Counted from the first letter of the stretch, positions 42,600-52,194 are shown. The stretch is 64,000 nucleotides of DNA from Collibacillus ludicampi (GCF_023705585.1 NZ_BOQE01000001.1:1985001-2049000), one strand, 5' to 3'. The notes: generated by a model not told the origin, from the sequence alone. A program made the numbers and translations.

Positions 42600-42725
42600 T
42601 TTGCAAAACGCCGAATCTGTGAAGACAGAGCGGAGGACCCAATTTGTGGGGTGAATCCAAATGATTTGGTAGGGTGTTCTTCTGCCGCCCGAACCCGTCA
42701 GCTAACTTCGTAGGCGATCTGCAGA
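42600..42725 (+). promoter_or_regulatory. c-di-AMP riboswitch (ydaO-yuaA type)
   Basis: Conserved words occur in order: CGCCGAATCTGTG, AGAGCGGAGGACCC, GGGGTGAATCC, GGTAGGG, CCCGAACCCGTCAGCTAAC and TCGTAGGCG. CGCC and GGCG close the outer stem. c-di-AMP binding turns such leaders off, and a terminator follows at 42743. The regulated gene is the potassium importer kimA, a known target. Confidence 0.93.
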
Positions 42726-42742
42726 AGCGGTCGAATGACGTC

Positions 42743-42769
42743 AAACGACCCTTCGTGGTCGTTTTTTGC
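42743..42769 (+). terminator. terminator in the kimA leader
   Basis: AAACGACC/GGTCGTTT with a six-base loop and T runs; the probable off-state of the c-di-AMP riboswitch. Confidence 0.8.
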
Positions 42770-42835
42770 TTTTTTTAGAGCAGCAATTGGGAAAACTACA
42801 TGGGATCACCCAGTGAAGGGAGAGCGTTTTTCACG

Positions 42836-44740
42836 ATGGTACATAGTCATTTGCTTCATCCTCTTCTCGTTATCGCCGCGGTCGTGGCTATCCTGTTTGC
42901 CATATCCAATTTCAGCAGCTTGAAGAGGATCATCATCGGGCGGCCGATGCGAACGAAGGAACTGTACGCGAAACATAATAAACTTTTCTGGTTTATGGCA
43001 TTGCTCGTATTGGCGGCGGATCTCTATTCATCGGTTGCGTATGGTCCCGAAGCCGGTATGACAGAATTGGCTTCCCTGGGATCTGATGTGAAGTGGTTAA
43101 TTTTACCGATCACGATAGCCACCGTGATTCTTCTCGGAATCTTGATCGCCTCTTATATCATGGGGGTGATGGCGTATCCCAATGGTGGAGGGGCTTACAC
43201 GATCGCAAAGGAAAATTTTGATAAACCTTGGGTTTCGTTGATCGCATCCAGTGCCTTGCTGGTCGATTACGTCCTGACCGTAGCCGTTTCGGTGTCGGCA
43301 GGTGTGCAAGCTGTTGCTTCCGCTTATCCGGTGATTGCGCCACATGCGACGACCATTTCCGTTCTTTGTGTGATCGTGATTCTAATCGTGAATTTGAGGG
43401 GAATCTCAGAATCCGCCACGGTATTTGCATGGCCTACTCTCTTTTTCATGATCTGCATGGGGATTCTCATCCTCACGGGAATTTCTGATCAGTTCCAACA
43501 CGGTTTTGTACAGCCGTCAACTCCGCCGTTTGGGGTCATGCCAAAGGGATTGACAACACTTTTGATCCTCAAAGCATTTAGTGCAGCGTGTTCATCGCTC
43601 ACAGGGATCGAAACCATTTCCAACTCGGTGCCGGTTTTTCGCGATCCTGCCACGAAAAATGCCGTAAAAGCCTATATCGCTCTCGGTCTTATCACCGGAG
43701 CTACGCTCTTGGGTTATTCTTATGAACTTTATGTCAAGGGAATCTCCGTGAATCCGCAGAATACCATGTTATCTCAATTAGCGGGCGTCTATTTTGGACA
43801 TAGTATCGTTTATCAAATCATGATCTGGTCTACATTTATCGTTCTTATCTTGGCCGCCAATTCTACGTTCACGGGCTTCCCGCAACTTGCGGCGCTTGTC
43901 GCGTCTGACGGATTTTTGCCGCGTGCCTTGACGGTTCGTGGCGACCGTTTGGGATATTCGAACGGAATGCTGATTTTAACAGCTCTTGCATCCCTGTTAA
44001 TCATTGGATTTGAAGCGAGGACGGAAGCTCTGATTCCGCTCTATTCGATCGGTGTATTTGTGTCGTTTACCATCGCACAGATCGGTCTAGTACGCCGTTG
44101 GATCCGCGTGAAAGGTTCCTACTGGAAGGTAAAAATGTCCATGAACGCCATTGGCGCTCTTACGACCATCAGTGTTTTGATCGTTGTCGCTTCAACGAAG
44201 TTTACAGAAGGGGCATGGATTGTACTCATCGTCTTGCCCGCAATCATCTTCGGTTGCTTAGGTATAAAACGTCATTATAACCAAGTGGCCAATGAGTTGC
44301 GCATTGATTTTGAAACTCATAAACCGAGTTCCCATCACATACTAACCATTGTGCTCATCTCGGGGATCCACCGTGTTGTACTCAATACGATATCGTTTGC
44401 GCAGAGTCTCAACACCGATGTGGTTGCTGTATACGTGGGGTTTAACGAACAGGATATTGAACGAATGGAACAGAAATGGGAGGACTGGGGTTCTCCTTGC
44501 CGTTTGATCACGCTCAAGAGCGAATATAGGTCTCTCCTTGGTCCAATCACCCGTTTTCTTAAACGGATGGAAACGAAAGAAGGGAGGCCGGATCATGTTC
44601 ACATCATCATTCCGCAATTTATTCCGAGAAAATGGTGGCACTATTTCTTGCATAATCAAAGTGCCCTGCTCTTGCGTGCCTGGTTATTGAGAAACAAAGA
44701 CGTTGTGATTACCACTGTACCGTATCACTTACAAAAATAA
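42836..44740 (+). CDS. kimA: potassium importer KimA (APC family)
   Basis: High-affinity K+:H+ symporter of the KUP/APC superfamily (634 aa), formerly YdaO. About 12 helices (for example ADLYSSVAYGPEAG, YPNGGGAYTIAKENF, ACSSLTGIETISNSVP) are followed by a cytosolic domain of about 150 residues. Compared with Bacillus KimA it has an extra N-terminal helix before SLKRIIIGRPMRTKEL. I chose ATG 42836, after GAAGGGAGAG; the in-frame ATG at 42800 lacks a ribosome site. Expression is limited by the c-di-AMP riboswitch. Confidence 0.92.
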   Translation: MVHSHLLHPLLVIAAVVAILFAISNFSSLKRIIIGRPMRTKELYAKHNKLFWFMALLVLAADLYSSVAYGPEAGMTELASLGSDVKWLILPITIATVILLGILIASYIMGVMAYPNGGGAYTIAKENFDKPWVSLIASSALLVDYVLTVAVSVSAGVQAVASAYPVIAPHATTISVLCVIVILIVNLRGISESATVFAWPTLFFMICMGILILTGISDQFQHGFVQPSTPPFGVMPKGLTTLLILKAFSAACSSLTGIETISNSVPVFRDPATKNAVKAYIALGLITGATLLGYSYELYVKGISVNPQNTMLSQLAGVYFGHSIVYQIMIWSTFIVLILAANSTFTGFPQLAALVASDGFLPRALTVRGDRLGYSNGMLILTALASLLIIGFEARTEALIPLYSIGVFVSFTIAQIGLVRRWIRVKGSYWKVKMSMNAIGALTTISVLIVVASTKFTEGAWIVLIVLPAIIFGCLGIKRHYNQVANELRIDFETHKPSSHHILTIVLISGIHRVVLNTISFAQSLNTDVVAVYVGFNEQDIERMEQKWEDWGSPCRLITLKSEYRSLLGPITRFLKRMETKEGRPDHVHIIIPQFIPRKWWHYFLHNQSALLLRAWLLRNKDVVITTVPYHLQK

Positions 44741-44756
44741 TACATCCATGTAAAGG

Positions 44757-44787
44757 AAAACTCCCCTGGCATTCGCAGGGGAGTTTT
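44757..44787. terminator. bidirectional terminator between kimA and prsW
   Basis: AAAACTCCCCTG/CAGGGGAGTTTT with a seven-base loop. Confidence 0.88.
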
Positions 44788-44858
44788 ACATATATGTTCC
44801 ATATGAAACCGGTACAAACGCATGATCACACTCTTTACGCGTAGATGATTCCAAATAG

Positions 44859-45518
44859 CTAGAACATAGGCGCATGTCTCAACCGCCGTATGTATTTAAA
44901 GCTTAAGCCGATCAAAAAGAGTAAAAACAAAAGAAGCGCCAAACTTCCCCAGACTCCGCCGATCATGGCGAACGAATCATAGATTCCATGTAAGAAAGCA
45001 GGAATGATATAAGCCCGATGGATAGGACCGATTCCCATTTTTGCAAGCGAAAAATAATATCCCATCGCAATACCGAAAAGCATATGCGCGGGAATCGCTG
45101 TGATGGATCGCAAAAACGCGACGGTGAGACCATAGCTTGTTACGTATAAAACATTTTCGACCATCGCGAACCCTAGCGCGACAGCGACGGCATATACGAC
45201 TCCGTCGATGGGCTCTTCAAATTCACGATGGCGGTAGATCCCTCTTTGGAAAAATCCCGCTTTTAAAAACTCTTCCACCATACCCGCTACAAAAAAAGCC
45301 GTGAACAAAATCGGGTAGAGACCGTGGTGATCTGGATGCAAGGCTCTGCTTACGAGCAGTTGACGTTCAACGAGTCCGGCAGGGAAAGGGACAAGAGCTC
45401 CCATGATAAACATCCGCACAACTTCATGCTTAGGTTCCAGATTTCGTTGATCAATACCGTAAATCAAAAACATCAAAATGATGGCTGGTAAAATGGCGCT
45501 ATAGATCAATATCAGCAC
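44859..45518 (-). CDS. prsW: PrsW family intramembrane glutamic protease
   Basis: Polytopic protein (219 aa) with the PrsW active-site elements: MVEEFLKAG (EExxK) in one helix, FAMVENVLYV (conserved Glu-Asn) and FLHGIYDS (His and Asp) near the end. In Bacillus subtilis PrsW makes the site-1 cut of anti-sigma factor RsiW after envelope stress; here the target is unknown because no sigma/anti-sigma pair is in the window. Well-spaced ribosome site (GAAGGAGGGCG) precedes the start. It appears monocistronic. Confidence 0.88.
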   Translation of the reverse strand: MLILIYSAILPAIILMFLIYGIDQRNLEPKHEVVRMFIMGALVPFPAGLVERQLLVSRALHPDHHGLYPILFTAFFVAGMVEEFLKAGFFQRGIYRHREFEEPIDGVVYAVAVALGFAMVENVLYVTSYGLTVAFLRSITAIPAHMLFGIAMGYYFSLAKMGIGPIHRAYIIPAFLHGIYDSFAMIGGVWGSLALLLFLLFLIGLSFKYIRRLRHAPMF

Positions 45519-45709
45519 TTGACGCCCTCCTTCTATAAAGGAAATACGTTAACGATTGATAGTCTGTCCAGTTGTCCACGGATCAACAAACAGATTGAAC
45601 AACGAATGTGATTGGGGCGAATCATGATCAGACGATCACTGAATGAAAACCATGAAGTTGAGCAGAATACCTCTTGAATTCATGATGATTTTGATTCAGG
45701 AGGCATTTT

Positions 45710-46531
45710 ATGAAAAACAGATACAGATTATTGCTCATATCACTCCTCATGATCTTACTATTGGATATAACAGCGTGTACGCGAGGTCAGGTCATGCGGG
45801 AACCGAATCAGCGTGCCAAAGTTCAGCAGATTCACTATAAGGAATGGTTGGAAGCGGCCAACCGAATGCCGTACGAAGAGCATCGCAAACATATACAAAA
45901 TATGTCGCAATTATTTCCCGGTGTTGTTTTTTACAAAGGGAATCCCAATAAAAAATGGGTGGCATTGACGTTTGACGACGGTCCCGATAACTATTACACC
46001 TATAAAATCTTGGACATTCTTCACGAGAAGAAAGCTCCGGCGACTTTTTTCATCGTCGGAAAGGAAGCCAAGATGTTTCCCGAAGTGTTAAAAAGGATTG
46101 TCAGTGAAGGGCACGACATAGGGAATCATACGTGGGATCACATGAATTTCAACTCTCTAAATACCTCGAAAGTGAAACAAGAAATTCAAAAGGCAGAAGA
46201 TGAGATTCAGAGAATTACAGGAAAAAGGACGGATTTGTTTCGCCCGCCATATGGTATAGCTACCGTCGAGGATATAAAGGAGATTCATAATCTCGGGTAT
46301 CGAGTGATCGACTGGTCTGTCGATACAGTCGATTGGAAAGGGAGTTCCGCCCGGGAAATCCTTACGTTCGTCAATCAGGAGGTATCTCCCGGGGGGATTA
46401 TCGTGCAACACTGTATGGCAGGGAAGAAAGGTGAACTAGACGGAACTGTGAAAGCGCTGCCTAGAATCATCGATCGATTGAGAGCGCAGGGTTACGAGTT
46501 TGTCACCGTCCATACACTTCTTGGTAGTTAG
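45710..46531 (+). CDS. polysaccharide deacetylase lipoprotein
   Basis: NodB-homology deacetylase (273 aa) with lipobox DITAC (Cys23). Motifs: ALTFDDGPD (catalytic and metal Asp), HTWDHMNF (metal histidines), RPPYGIA, IDWSVDTVDW and the C-terminal IIVQHC with the catalytic His. Such enzymes remove N-acetyl groups from peptidoglycan or other glycans at the cell surface. About 60 residues of helical spacer precede the domain. The ATG follows CAGGAGG. Confidence 0.9.
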   Translation: MKNRYRLLLISLLMILLLDITACTRGQVMREPNQRAKVQQIHYKEWLEAANRMPYEEHRKHIQNMSQLFPGVVFYKGNPNKKWVALTFDDGPDNYYTYKILDILHEKKAPATFFIVGKEAKMFPEVLKRIVSEGHDIGNHTWDHMNFNSLNTSKVKQEIQKAEDEIQRITGKRTDLFRPPYGIATVEDIKEIHNLGYRVIDWSVDTVDWKGSSAREILTFVNQEVSPGGIIVQHCMAGKKGELDGTVKALPRIIDRLRAQGYEFVTVHTLLGS

Positions 46532-46569
46532 AAACGTTGTCTATCACTGGAATAAATACGTTCCCGGAA

Positions 46570-46612
46570 GCAAGTGAAGATCGGGCAGATGCCCATACTT
46601 CCTTGCTTTTTT
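46570..46612 (+). terminator. terminator after deacetylase
   Basis: GCAAG-GAAG and CTTC-CTTGC pair with an inner GGGC/GCCC helix, followed by six T. Confidence 0.75.
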
Positions 46613-46707
46613 GTTCATAAATTTTTTTGAAGAGTTCGCAAAAGGTAGGACTCATTTTTGCATGTCATGGTATACTGAGAGAAAACCATTCGGAGGTTCT
46701 GCCGTTT

Positions 46708-47832
46708 ATGTTTACCATGATTCTCTTCGACGTCGATGGCGTCATGTTGAGTGAAGAAAGGTATTTTGACGCTTCCGCACTTACGGTGCATGAATTGATC
46801 AATAGTCCGCAATATCTGCGGGGGCGGGATGAGTTCTCTCCTCAACCGCAGGAAGAGGAGATCCGCAGGATTCGCAAAGAGGTTTTTGCTGACGATAAGG
46901 TACTTAACTTTATGAAGAGCCGCGGAATCAATGCGAACTGGGATATGGTGTTTTTACAATTTTCGTATCAGTTTGTCCGTGCGCTTTCATTCTTACATAA
47001 GAAACATGCGGGATTGGTGGAGCGGATCGCGCAGGAAGGAATCTCGCGTGACACTTTGCGCCAGGTGGGCGAATATCTGGAAGGCAGCGATTTTGCGCCC
47101 GATTATGCGGGATTTGTGCAAACGTTTCAAGCTTCAACGGCACAAAAACACGAACTTTTACTTTACCTAAACACTTTATTAACGCAGGAAACAGGCGTAT
47201 CTGCGGAATTGTTTTCCCGCAACAGTTCCTTGTGGGTGATTTGCCAGGAAACGTTCCAAGAGTGGTATGTCGGTGACGAGCTCTATGAAAAAACGACCGG
47301 TGAAAAAACGCGCCAACCGGGAAAAAGAGGATTTCTCAAAGATGAAATTGCGATCGTGAATCCCCAGGCATTTGCCGCAATGCTCGCAGAACTGAAAGAT
47401 AAGGGCGTGGAGCTAGGGATCGCGACAGGGCGGCCAACGCTGGAAACTCATGTTCCGCTAGAAGAGATGGGTGTTTTCTCCTACTTCAATCCTCGAAGGG
47501 TCTCGACCGCATCGGATGTGCTCGCAGCGGAAGAACAATACCCGGAGCGCGCGCCGCTGAGCAAACCGCAGCCGTTCCAATATCTGCGCAGCTTTCTGGG
47601 GGCGGATACGCCTTTGGCGGAAATCATGAATTACGAGATACCGTTGAAAAATGGGGACGAGATTCTGATCGTCGGCGATTCCGTAGCCGATTTCCTTGCC
47701 GCCCGCTCTCTCGGCTGCAAATTTGCCGCTACCCTCACCGGTTTGACCGGGCAGGAGGCAAGAGCAAAGTTTGAAGAATTGGGTGCTGACTACATTCTCA
47801 ATGATGTATTGGAGTTAAAACAGATCGTGTGA
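46708..47832 (+). CDS. HAD-superfamily hydrolase
   Basis: A 374-residue HAD phosphatase. Motif I is ILFDVDGVM at the N-terminus, motif II is GIATGRPT around residue 245, and motif IV is ILIVGDSVADFLAA. A large helical cap of about 200 residues follows motif I, longer than in typical small phosphatases. It most resembles predicted phosphoglycolate-phosphatase-like Bacillus proteins; substrate unknown. ATG 46708 has CGGAGG eleven bases upstream; ATG 46717 is also possible. Not in an obvious operon. Confidence 0.83.
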   Translation: MFTMILFDVDGVMLSEERYFDASALTVHELINSPQYLRGRDEFSPQPQEEEIRRIRKEVFADDKVLNFMKSRGINANWDMVFLQFSYQFVRALSFLHKKHAGLVERIAQEGISRDTLRQVGEYLEGSDFAPDYAGFVQTFQASTAQKHELLLYLNTLLTQETGVSAELFSRNSSLWVICQETFQEWYVGDELYEKTTGEKTRQPGKRGFLKDEIAIVNPQAFAAMLAELKDKGVELGIATGRPTLETHVPLEEMGVFSYFNPRRVSTASDVLAAEEQYPERAPLSKPQPFQYLRSFLGADTPLAEIMNYEIPLKNGDEILIVGDSVADFLAARSLGCKFAATLTGLTGQEARAKFEELGADYILNDVLELKQIV

Positions 47833-47855
47833 TTATCGTTCGCTTTGTTCACTCT

Positions 47856-47882
47856 ATGCGCCGCCAAAAAAGTGCGGCGCAT
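47856..47882 (+). terminator. hairpin after HAD gene
   Basis: ATGCGCCGC/GCGGCGCAT with a nine-base loop, 24 bases after the stop; no T run follows, so terminator function is doubtful. Confidence 0.4.
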
Positions 47883-48074
47883 GAGATGAGGCGGCCAGTG
47901 GTGATAAGTTCAATCCACTTTCCTGTCTGATAGGATGAATTTGAGTCATTGACAGCATCCTTTCCATCTTCCCTTCCAATCTTTTGGCCAACGAGAAGGG
48001 GATTGAATGTTAGTGGTGCTGGCAATGGCTTTTCTTTTTCCAGCTATAGATGGCACTCGTTACGAAGAGCTTCA

Positions 48075-49019
48075 TCATGGATTCTGGTTTTTGAGGTGTT
48101 TCCCACCATTTTTGAAGATCGGATCGGTTCTATGAATGAACTGTTGCAACGTATCCATATTTACGAGAATGATGCCAATGAGAATGACAAAAACACCTAA
48201 AAGCGATGCCCATGAAACTGCTTCGTGATACAAGAAAAACCCCAATCCCATGGCGATTAAGGGAGAGATATAAAGCCAAGTGGAAGGAAATACAGGATTC
48301 GTTTTGGCCACAAGCCAATAAAATAAGCTATGTCCTAACATGGAACCGAAAACGATTAAATACAAGAGTGAGAATATCGCATGTAGCTTCAGCATCCCCT
48401 CCATATGCACCCGTTCCGTAATCATCGACAGAATCAGTAGCAGAATTCCTCCATACATCATCTGAGCTGCATTCAATGCAATCGACGAATTATTCGAAAA
48501 ACGTGGGATCACATGTTTCGAATACAAGGCCCCCATCGAATAACTGATTTCACCGATCAAAATCACGATACATCCGAGCATCCAAAGCATGCTTATGTGA
48601 ACGGAAACATTAGGTAAAAGTAAAATGACAACGCCTATAAATCCTATGATACAACCCATGATGGATTTCATGGATGCCTGTTTACGAAGAACAAGGATCT
48701 GTAGCAATAAAATCATGATGGGCCCCGTAGCGGATAAGACCGCTGCGATTCCAGAAGTGACATATTGCTCACCCCAATATAAGGTGGAAAACGTGCCAAA
48801 CGTTAAACACATTCCTGTGAATACCATCTCTTTTTTCAACAGCAGCGACCACTCAGCCCCTTTTTTCCACGCCATCCAAAGGAACAAAATCAGGCCTGCC
48901 AGAAAAAAACGAAGACCCGCTGAAAAAAGCGGAGGTGCTCCCGCATCAATTCCAACCTTAATTGCCAAAAATGTAGTTCCAAAAATCAAGCACATCAGAA
49001 CATACCCAATTAGGATCAT
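48075..49019 (-). CDS. EamA family (DMT) exporter
   Basis: Drug/metabolite-transporter superfamily protein (314 aa) with ten hydrophobic helices arranged as two EamA repeats (N-terminal FGTTFLAIKVGIDAGAPPLFSAGLRFFLAGLI; C-terminal LLGVFVILIGIILVN). Such carriers export amino acids or related metabolites. It is divergent from a MocR regulator 139 bases away, a common arrangement in which the regulator controls the exporter. Start codon follows AAGGAGGAGCG. Confidence 0.87.
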   Translation of the reverse strand: MILIGYVLMCLIFGTTFLAIKVGIDAGAPPLFSAGLRFFLAGLILFLWMAWKKGAEWSLLLKKEMVFTGMCLTFGTFSTLYWGEQYVTSGIAAVLSATGPIMILLLQILVLRKQASMKSIMGCIIGFIGVVILLLPNVSVHISMLWMLGCIVILIGEISYSMGALYSKHVIPRFSNNSSIALNAAQMMYGGILLLILSMITERVHMEGMLKLHAIFSLLYLIVFGSMLGHSLFYWLVAKTNPVFPSTWLYISPLIAMGLGFFLYHEAVSWASLLGVFVILIGIILVNMDTLQQFIHRTDPIFKNGGKHLKNQNP

Positions 49020-49090
49020 ACCTCGCTCCTCCTTACATCTTCATTGCCTTACAACCCTGGTTCTTTTTGCAAGTATAACGGAAGGAATAC

Positions 49091-49117
49091 AGAACAGATA
49101 TGTTAGAATAGAACAGA
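49091..49117 (+). promoter_or_regulatory. AGAACAGA direct repeat in the EamA-MocR intergenic region
   Basis: Two AGAACAGA copies (49091-49098 and 49110-49117) flank a TAGAAT -10-like hexamer. MocR/GabR regulators bind spaced direct repeats, so this may be the operator; inference only. Confidence 0.35.
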
Positions 49118-49158
49118 ATCCGGTTATCATGGCACGTGATGAAAGGGGGATCTCAAGG

Positions 49159-50307
49159 ATGATAACAAAATCTCCTGTACAGGGTTTGGCAGGTCAAACC
49201 CATCGTCTGTTCGAGCAGGTGTATGATTATATCCTGAACCGGATTGAATCTGGAGAATGGAAGGCACATGACAAACTCCCCTCCGTTCGGTCCTTAGCCC
49301 AAGAACTGAACGTCCATCGATTGACCGTCTTTAAGGCTTATCAATTACTAAAACAGAACGGGAAAGTATATGTGAAAGATAAATCTGGCTATTTTGTCCA
49401 TCCCGACTGTAGCTTGGCAGCAGAACATTTGGATGATCCCATCATTTCTTCCTATTTTCTAAAGCATCATCTATCGGAAATTCATGAAGCTCCGGTAACC
49501 TATTACAGTACCGCCATTGATATGTTCCGCTATCAAGGTGCTCGGATCATTCCCGTAGATATCGGTCCGGATGGTTATCATTTAGAACAGGTCGAAGTTT
49601 ATATGAAGCAGTATAAACCTCGTCTCTTTTACATGAATCCCACATTTCAAAACCCGACCGGCTATATCGTTCCATCGGAACAGCGTAAGAAGTTGGTTGA
49701 GCTTGCTGAACAATATCGCTGTCTTCTCGTCGAGGATGATCCATTTCGCGATATTTATTTTGGTCAAGAGCCGCCTTCACCACTTTTTATTTATGACACG
49801 GCAGGGTGTGCCATCTATATCCGAAGCTTCAGCAAATATGTGGCTCCTGGTCTACGTATTGCCGTTGTGGCATGCCGTCCCGTCTTGATGAAAACTCTTT
49901 TGACCGCGAAGTCCTTATTCGACAACGGCACGCCTTTGTTGAATCAAAAGATCTTTCTGCATTATTTCTTTTCTTCACGATTGCAACAACATCTGAAAAA
50001 GCTCCGGATAGCATTACATATCCGTAAACAAATGATGGAGGAAGAATTGGCTTCTACCGATTGGAAATGGATGGGCCCAAAAGGAGGTCTCAACTTATGG
50101 GTGAAACTGCCGGATACGATCTCCATGGACTTGCTCCTTGCCAAAAGTTTGGAACAGTCTCTTTCCTTTGTTCCGGGTGCCATCTGCGACCCACTGAAGG
50201 AGCTAACCTCGTGGATTCGGTTGAGCTACTCCTATGTGAACGAGCAGCAATTGCGAGAGGGTGTAAAACGCCTGGTTGATCTCTACCAATCGTTAATCGC
50301 AAAATAG
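49159..50307 (+). CDS. MocR-type GntR/aminotransferase regulator with internal loss
   Basis: Winged-helix GntR domain (residues 12-80; LPSVRSLAQELNVHRLTVFKAYQLL) joined to a fold-type I aminotransferase domain with PLP lysine Lys226 in RSFSKYVAPGLRI. At 382 residues it is about 90 shorter than usual. The sequence passes from YYSTA (117-119 region) straight into IDMFRYQGARIIPVD, skipping the segment that normally carries the SGAQQ cofactor loop and preceding helices. This is an in-frame deletion, so the effector domain may be inactive. Start ATG is nine bases after AAGGGGG. Confidence 0.83.
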   Translation: MITKSPVQGLAGQTHRLFEQVYDYILNRIESGEWKAHDKLPSVRSLAQELNVHRLTVFKAYQLLKQNGKVYVKDKSGYFVHPDCSLAAEHLDDPIISSYFLKHHLSEIHEAPVTYYSTAIDMFRYQGARIIPVDIGPDGYHLEQVEVYMKQYKPRLFYMNPTFQNPTGYIVPSEQRKKLVELAEQYRCLLVEDDPFRDIYFGQEPPSPLFIYDTAGCAIYIRSFSKYVAPGLRIAVVACRPVLMKTLLTAKSLFDNGTPLLNQKIFLHYFFSSRLQQHLKKLRIALHIRKQMMEEELASTDWKWMGPKGGLNLWVKLPDTISMDLLLAKSLEQSLSFVPGAICDPLKELTSWIRLSYSYVNEQQLREGVKRLVDLYQSLIAK

Positions 50308-50551
50308 GGGGGTGACACCCAGTATGTTAACAGGAGGTACTTTTCTTTTTCAAAGTGAATCTTTTTTTCGTTAACCATTTTTACAAGTATATCGGACTCA
50401 ACTTCAAAGGGTTGAGGGGAGAGATACCTCCTCTGCGTCGGTTTAAGATTGTTTGATTTTGGTTGTTATCTTTTGGGGATACGTTCAGTAAGTGGGCGTT
50501 GATAGAATGAAGACCAGAATTATTAACGCTATATTTAGAGGTGAATATACA

Positions 50552-51028
50552 ATGGCCATGAAGACAACAGCTTGCCGCATACTGGACACTCTCAAAATTC
50601 CATATACGCTACACGAATACGATTGGGACGAAGATTCACTAGATGCCGTTACAGTAGCAGGAAAATTGGGGATTTCGCCGGAGCAAATTTTCAAGACACT
50701 AGTGGTACGAGGGGATAAAACAGGTGTTTTTATGGTATGTATTCCGGGTAATAAAAAACTAGACCTAAAAGTGTTAGCAACCGTCAGCAAAAATAAGAAG
50801 GTCGAAATGGTTCCAGTCAATGATCTGCAAGCTTTGACTGGGTACATCCGAGGTGGCGTTTCACCACTTGGTGTAAAGAAACGTTATCCGATTTACATTG
50901 ATGAATCCGTTGAAGACTTAGATCCTGTAATTATAAGTGGTGGGCGTCGGGGTCTCTCAATCTCTTTAAAAGGTGCAGACCTTGTGAGAGCATGTAAAGC
51001 GACCCTCTGCCCCACATCTCGAAGCTAA
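50552..51028 (+). CDS. ybaK: YbaK/EbsC-type Cys-tRNA(Pro) deacylase
   Basis: A 158-residue editing-domain protein that hydrolyses mischarged Cys-tRNA(Pro) and related products. Motifs include KTLVVRG, MVCIPGNKKLDLKVLA with the catalytic-site lysine (KKLD, corresponding to Lys46 of YbaK), GYIRGGVSPLGVKK and VIISGGRRGLSISL. The ATG at 50552 follows AGAGGTG by eight bases; the longer frame from 50492 has no ribosome site. Monocistronic. Confidence 0.92.
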   Translation: MAMKTTACRILDTLKIPYTLHEYDWDEDSLDAVTVAGKLGISPEQIFKTLVVRGDKTGVFMVCIPGNKKLDLKVLATVSKNKKVEMVPVNDLQALTGYIRGGVSPLGVKKRYPIYIDESVEDLDPVIISGGRRGLSISLKGADLVRACKATLCPTSRS

Positions 51029-51100
51029 TATCTACAACCATTCATGCTTTCACAAGAACGGTGGGGGAGAAAAATATGATGAATCTGCATATTCTTTTAA

Positions 51101-51147
51101 AAGGGGCTATCCCCAGTAGATTTTATCTACTTTTGGGACAGCCCCTT
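51101..51147. terminator. terminator between ybaK and alcohol dehydrogenase gene
   Basis: Long stem AAGGGGCT-TCCCC-AGTAGA with its complement ending AGCCCCTT, six bases before the stop codon of the minus-strand dehydrogenase. Confidence 0.75.
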
Positions 51148-51153
51148 CTCGTG

Positions 51154-52194
51154 TCAATCGTTGAATAAAATCACTTTCATCGCTTTTTCTTTGGCAGCAT
51201 TGCTAAACACCTCATACGCCTTCATGATCTGATCCAACGGAAAGCGGTGGGTGATCAATTGTTCTGGTTTGATCTTCCCAGACTGCACGGTATTTAACAG
51301 CATCGGTGTCGTACTCGTACTAACCAGTCCGGTCGTGATCTTCACATTGCGAATCCACAATTGTTCCAAATGAAGCTCGACAGGCTTGCCGTGTACACCG
51401 ACGTTGGCCAACCGTCCGCCGGGCTTGAGGATTTGCTGACAGATATCGAAGGTCACCGGGAACCCAACGGCCTCAATCGCTACATCGACGCCTTTTCTAT
51501 CTGTTAATTCCATCACTTGCTCAACCGCATTTCTCACGGAGCTGTTGACTGTTTTGGTGGCTCCGAATTTTTTGGACTGCTCCAAGCGGTTTTCGTCGAG
51601 GTCGACCATGATGATCTCGGCCGGCGAATAAAGTTGCGCTCCCAAGAGTGCCGACATCCCGACTGGACCGGCTCCAACAATGGCGACCGTATCCCCCGGC
51701 TGAACTTCGCCGTTGATCACTCCGATTTCAAAACCCGTCGGCAAGATGTCGCTCAACATGACAAGTGCTTCCTCATCGCTTCCCGGAGGAATATGATACA
51801 TGCTCGTATCGGCATAAGGGATACGGACATATTCCGCCTGGGTACCGTCGATCAGGTGCCCCAGAATCCAACCTCCGTCTTCACAGTGGGCGAACATCGC
51901 TTTTTTGCAATAATCACATTTTCCACAGGCAGTGACACAAGAAATCAACACTCGGTCGCCAGGCTTAAAATTGCTCACAGCCGAACCGACTTCTTCCACA
52001 ATTCCGACACCTTCGTGTCCCAGGGTTCGGCCATCAGTTACTGCCGGTACATCACCGCCTAAGATATGCAAATCCGTGCCGCAAATCGTCGTTTTGGTGA
52101 TTCTTACGATTGCATCCGTCGGTTTCTGAATCGTCGGCTTGTCCTTCTCCACCCACTCGATCTTTCTCGGTCCACGGAACACAAGCGCTTTCAT
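51154..52194 (-). CDS. zinc-dependent alcohol dehydrogenase (MDR family)
   Basis: Medium-chain dehydrogenase (346 aa). Catalytic zinc ligands: Cys in TICGTD, His and Glu in GHEGVG; structural zinc: CGKCDYCKKAMFAHC. The Rossmann motif is VAIVGAGPVG, with the acidic end IMVDLDENR indicating NAD+. It resembles zinc alcohol dehydrogenases acting on primary or secondary alcohols; the substrate is not determined. AGGAGG lies upstream of the start. The gene stands alone. Confidence 0.92.
   Translation of the reverse strand: MKALVFRGPRKIEWVEKDKPTIQKPTDAIVRITKTTICGTDLHILGGDVPAVTDGRTLGHEGVGIVEEVGSAVSNFKPGDRVLISCVTACGKCDYCKKAMFAHCEDGGWILGHLIDGTQAEYVRIPYADTSMYHIPPGSDEEALVMLSDILPTGFEIGVINGEVQPGDTVAIVGAGPVGMSALLGAQLYSPAEIIMVDLDENRLEQSKKFGATKTVNSSVRNAVEQVMELTDRKGVDVAIEAVGFPVTFDICQQILKPGGRLANVGVHGKPVELHLEQLWIRNVKITTGLVSTSTTPMLLNTVQSGKIKPEQLITHRFPLDQIMKAYEVFSNAAKEKAMKVILFND

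Noticed and set aside
48625-49158. N-terminal extension of the MocR frame
   Set aside because: These codons are antisense to the EamA gene; the HTH domain begins after ATG 49159 with a well-spaced ribosome site.
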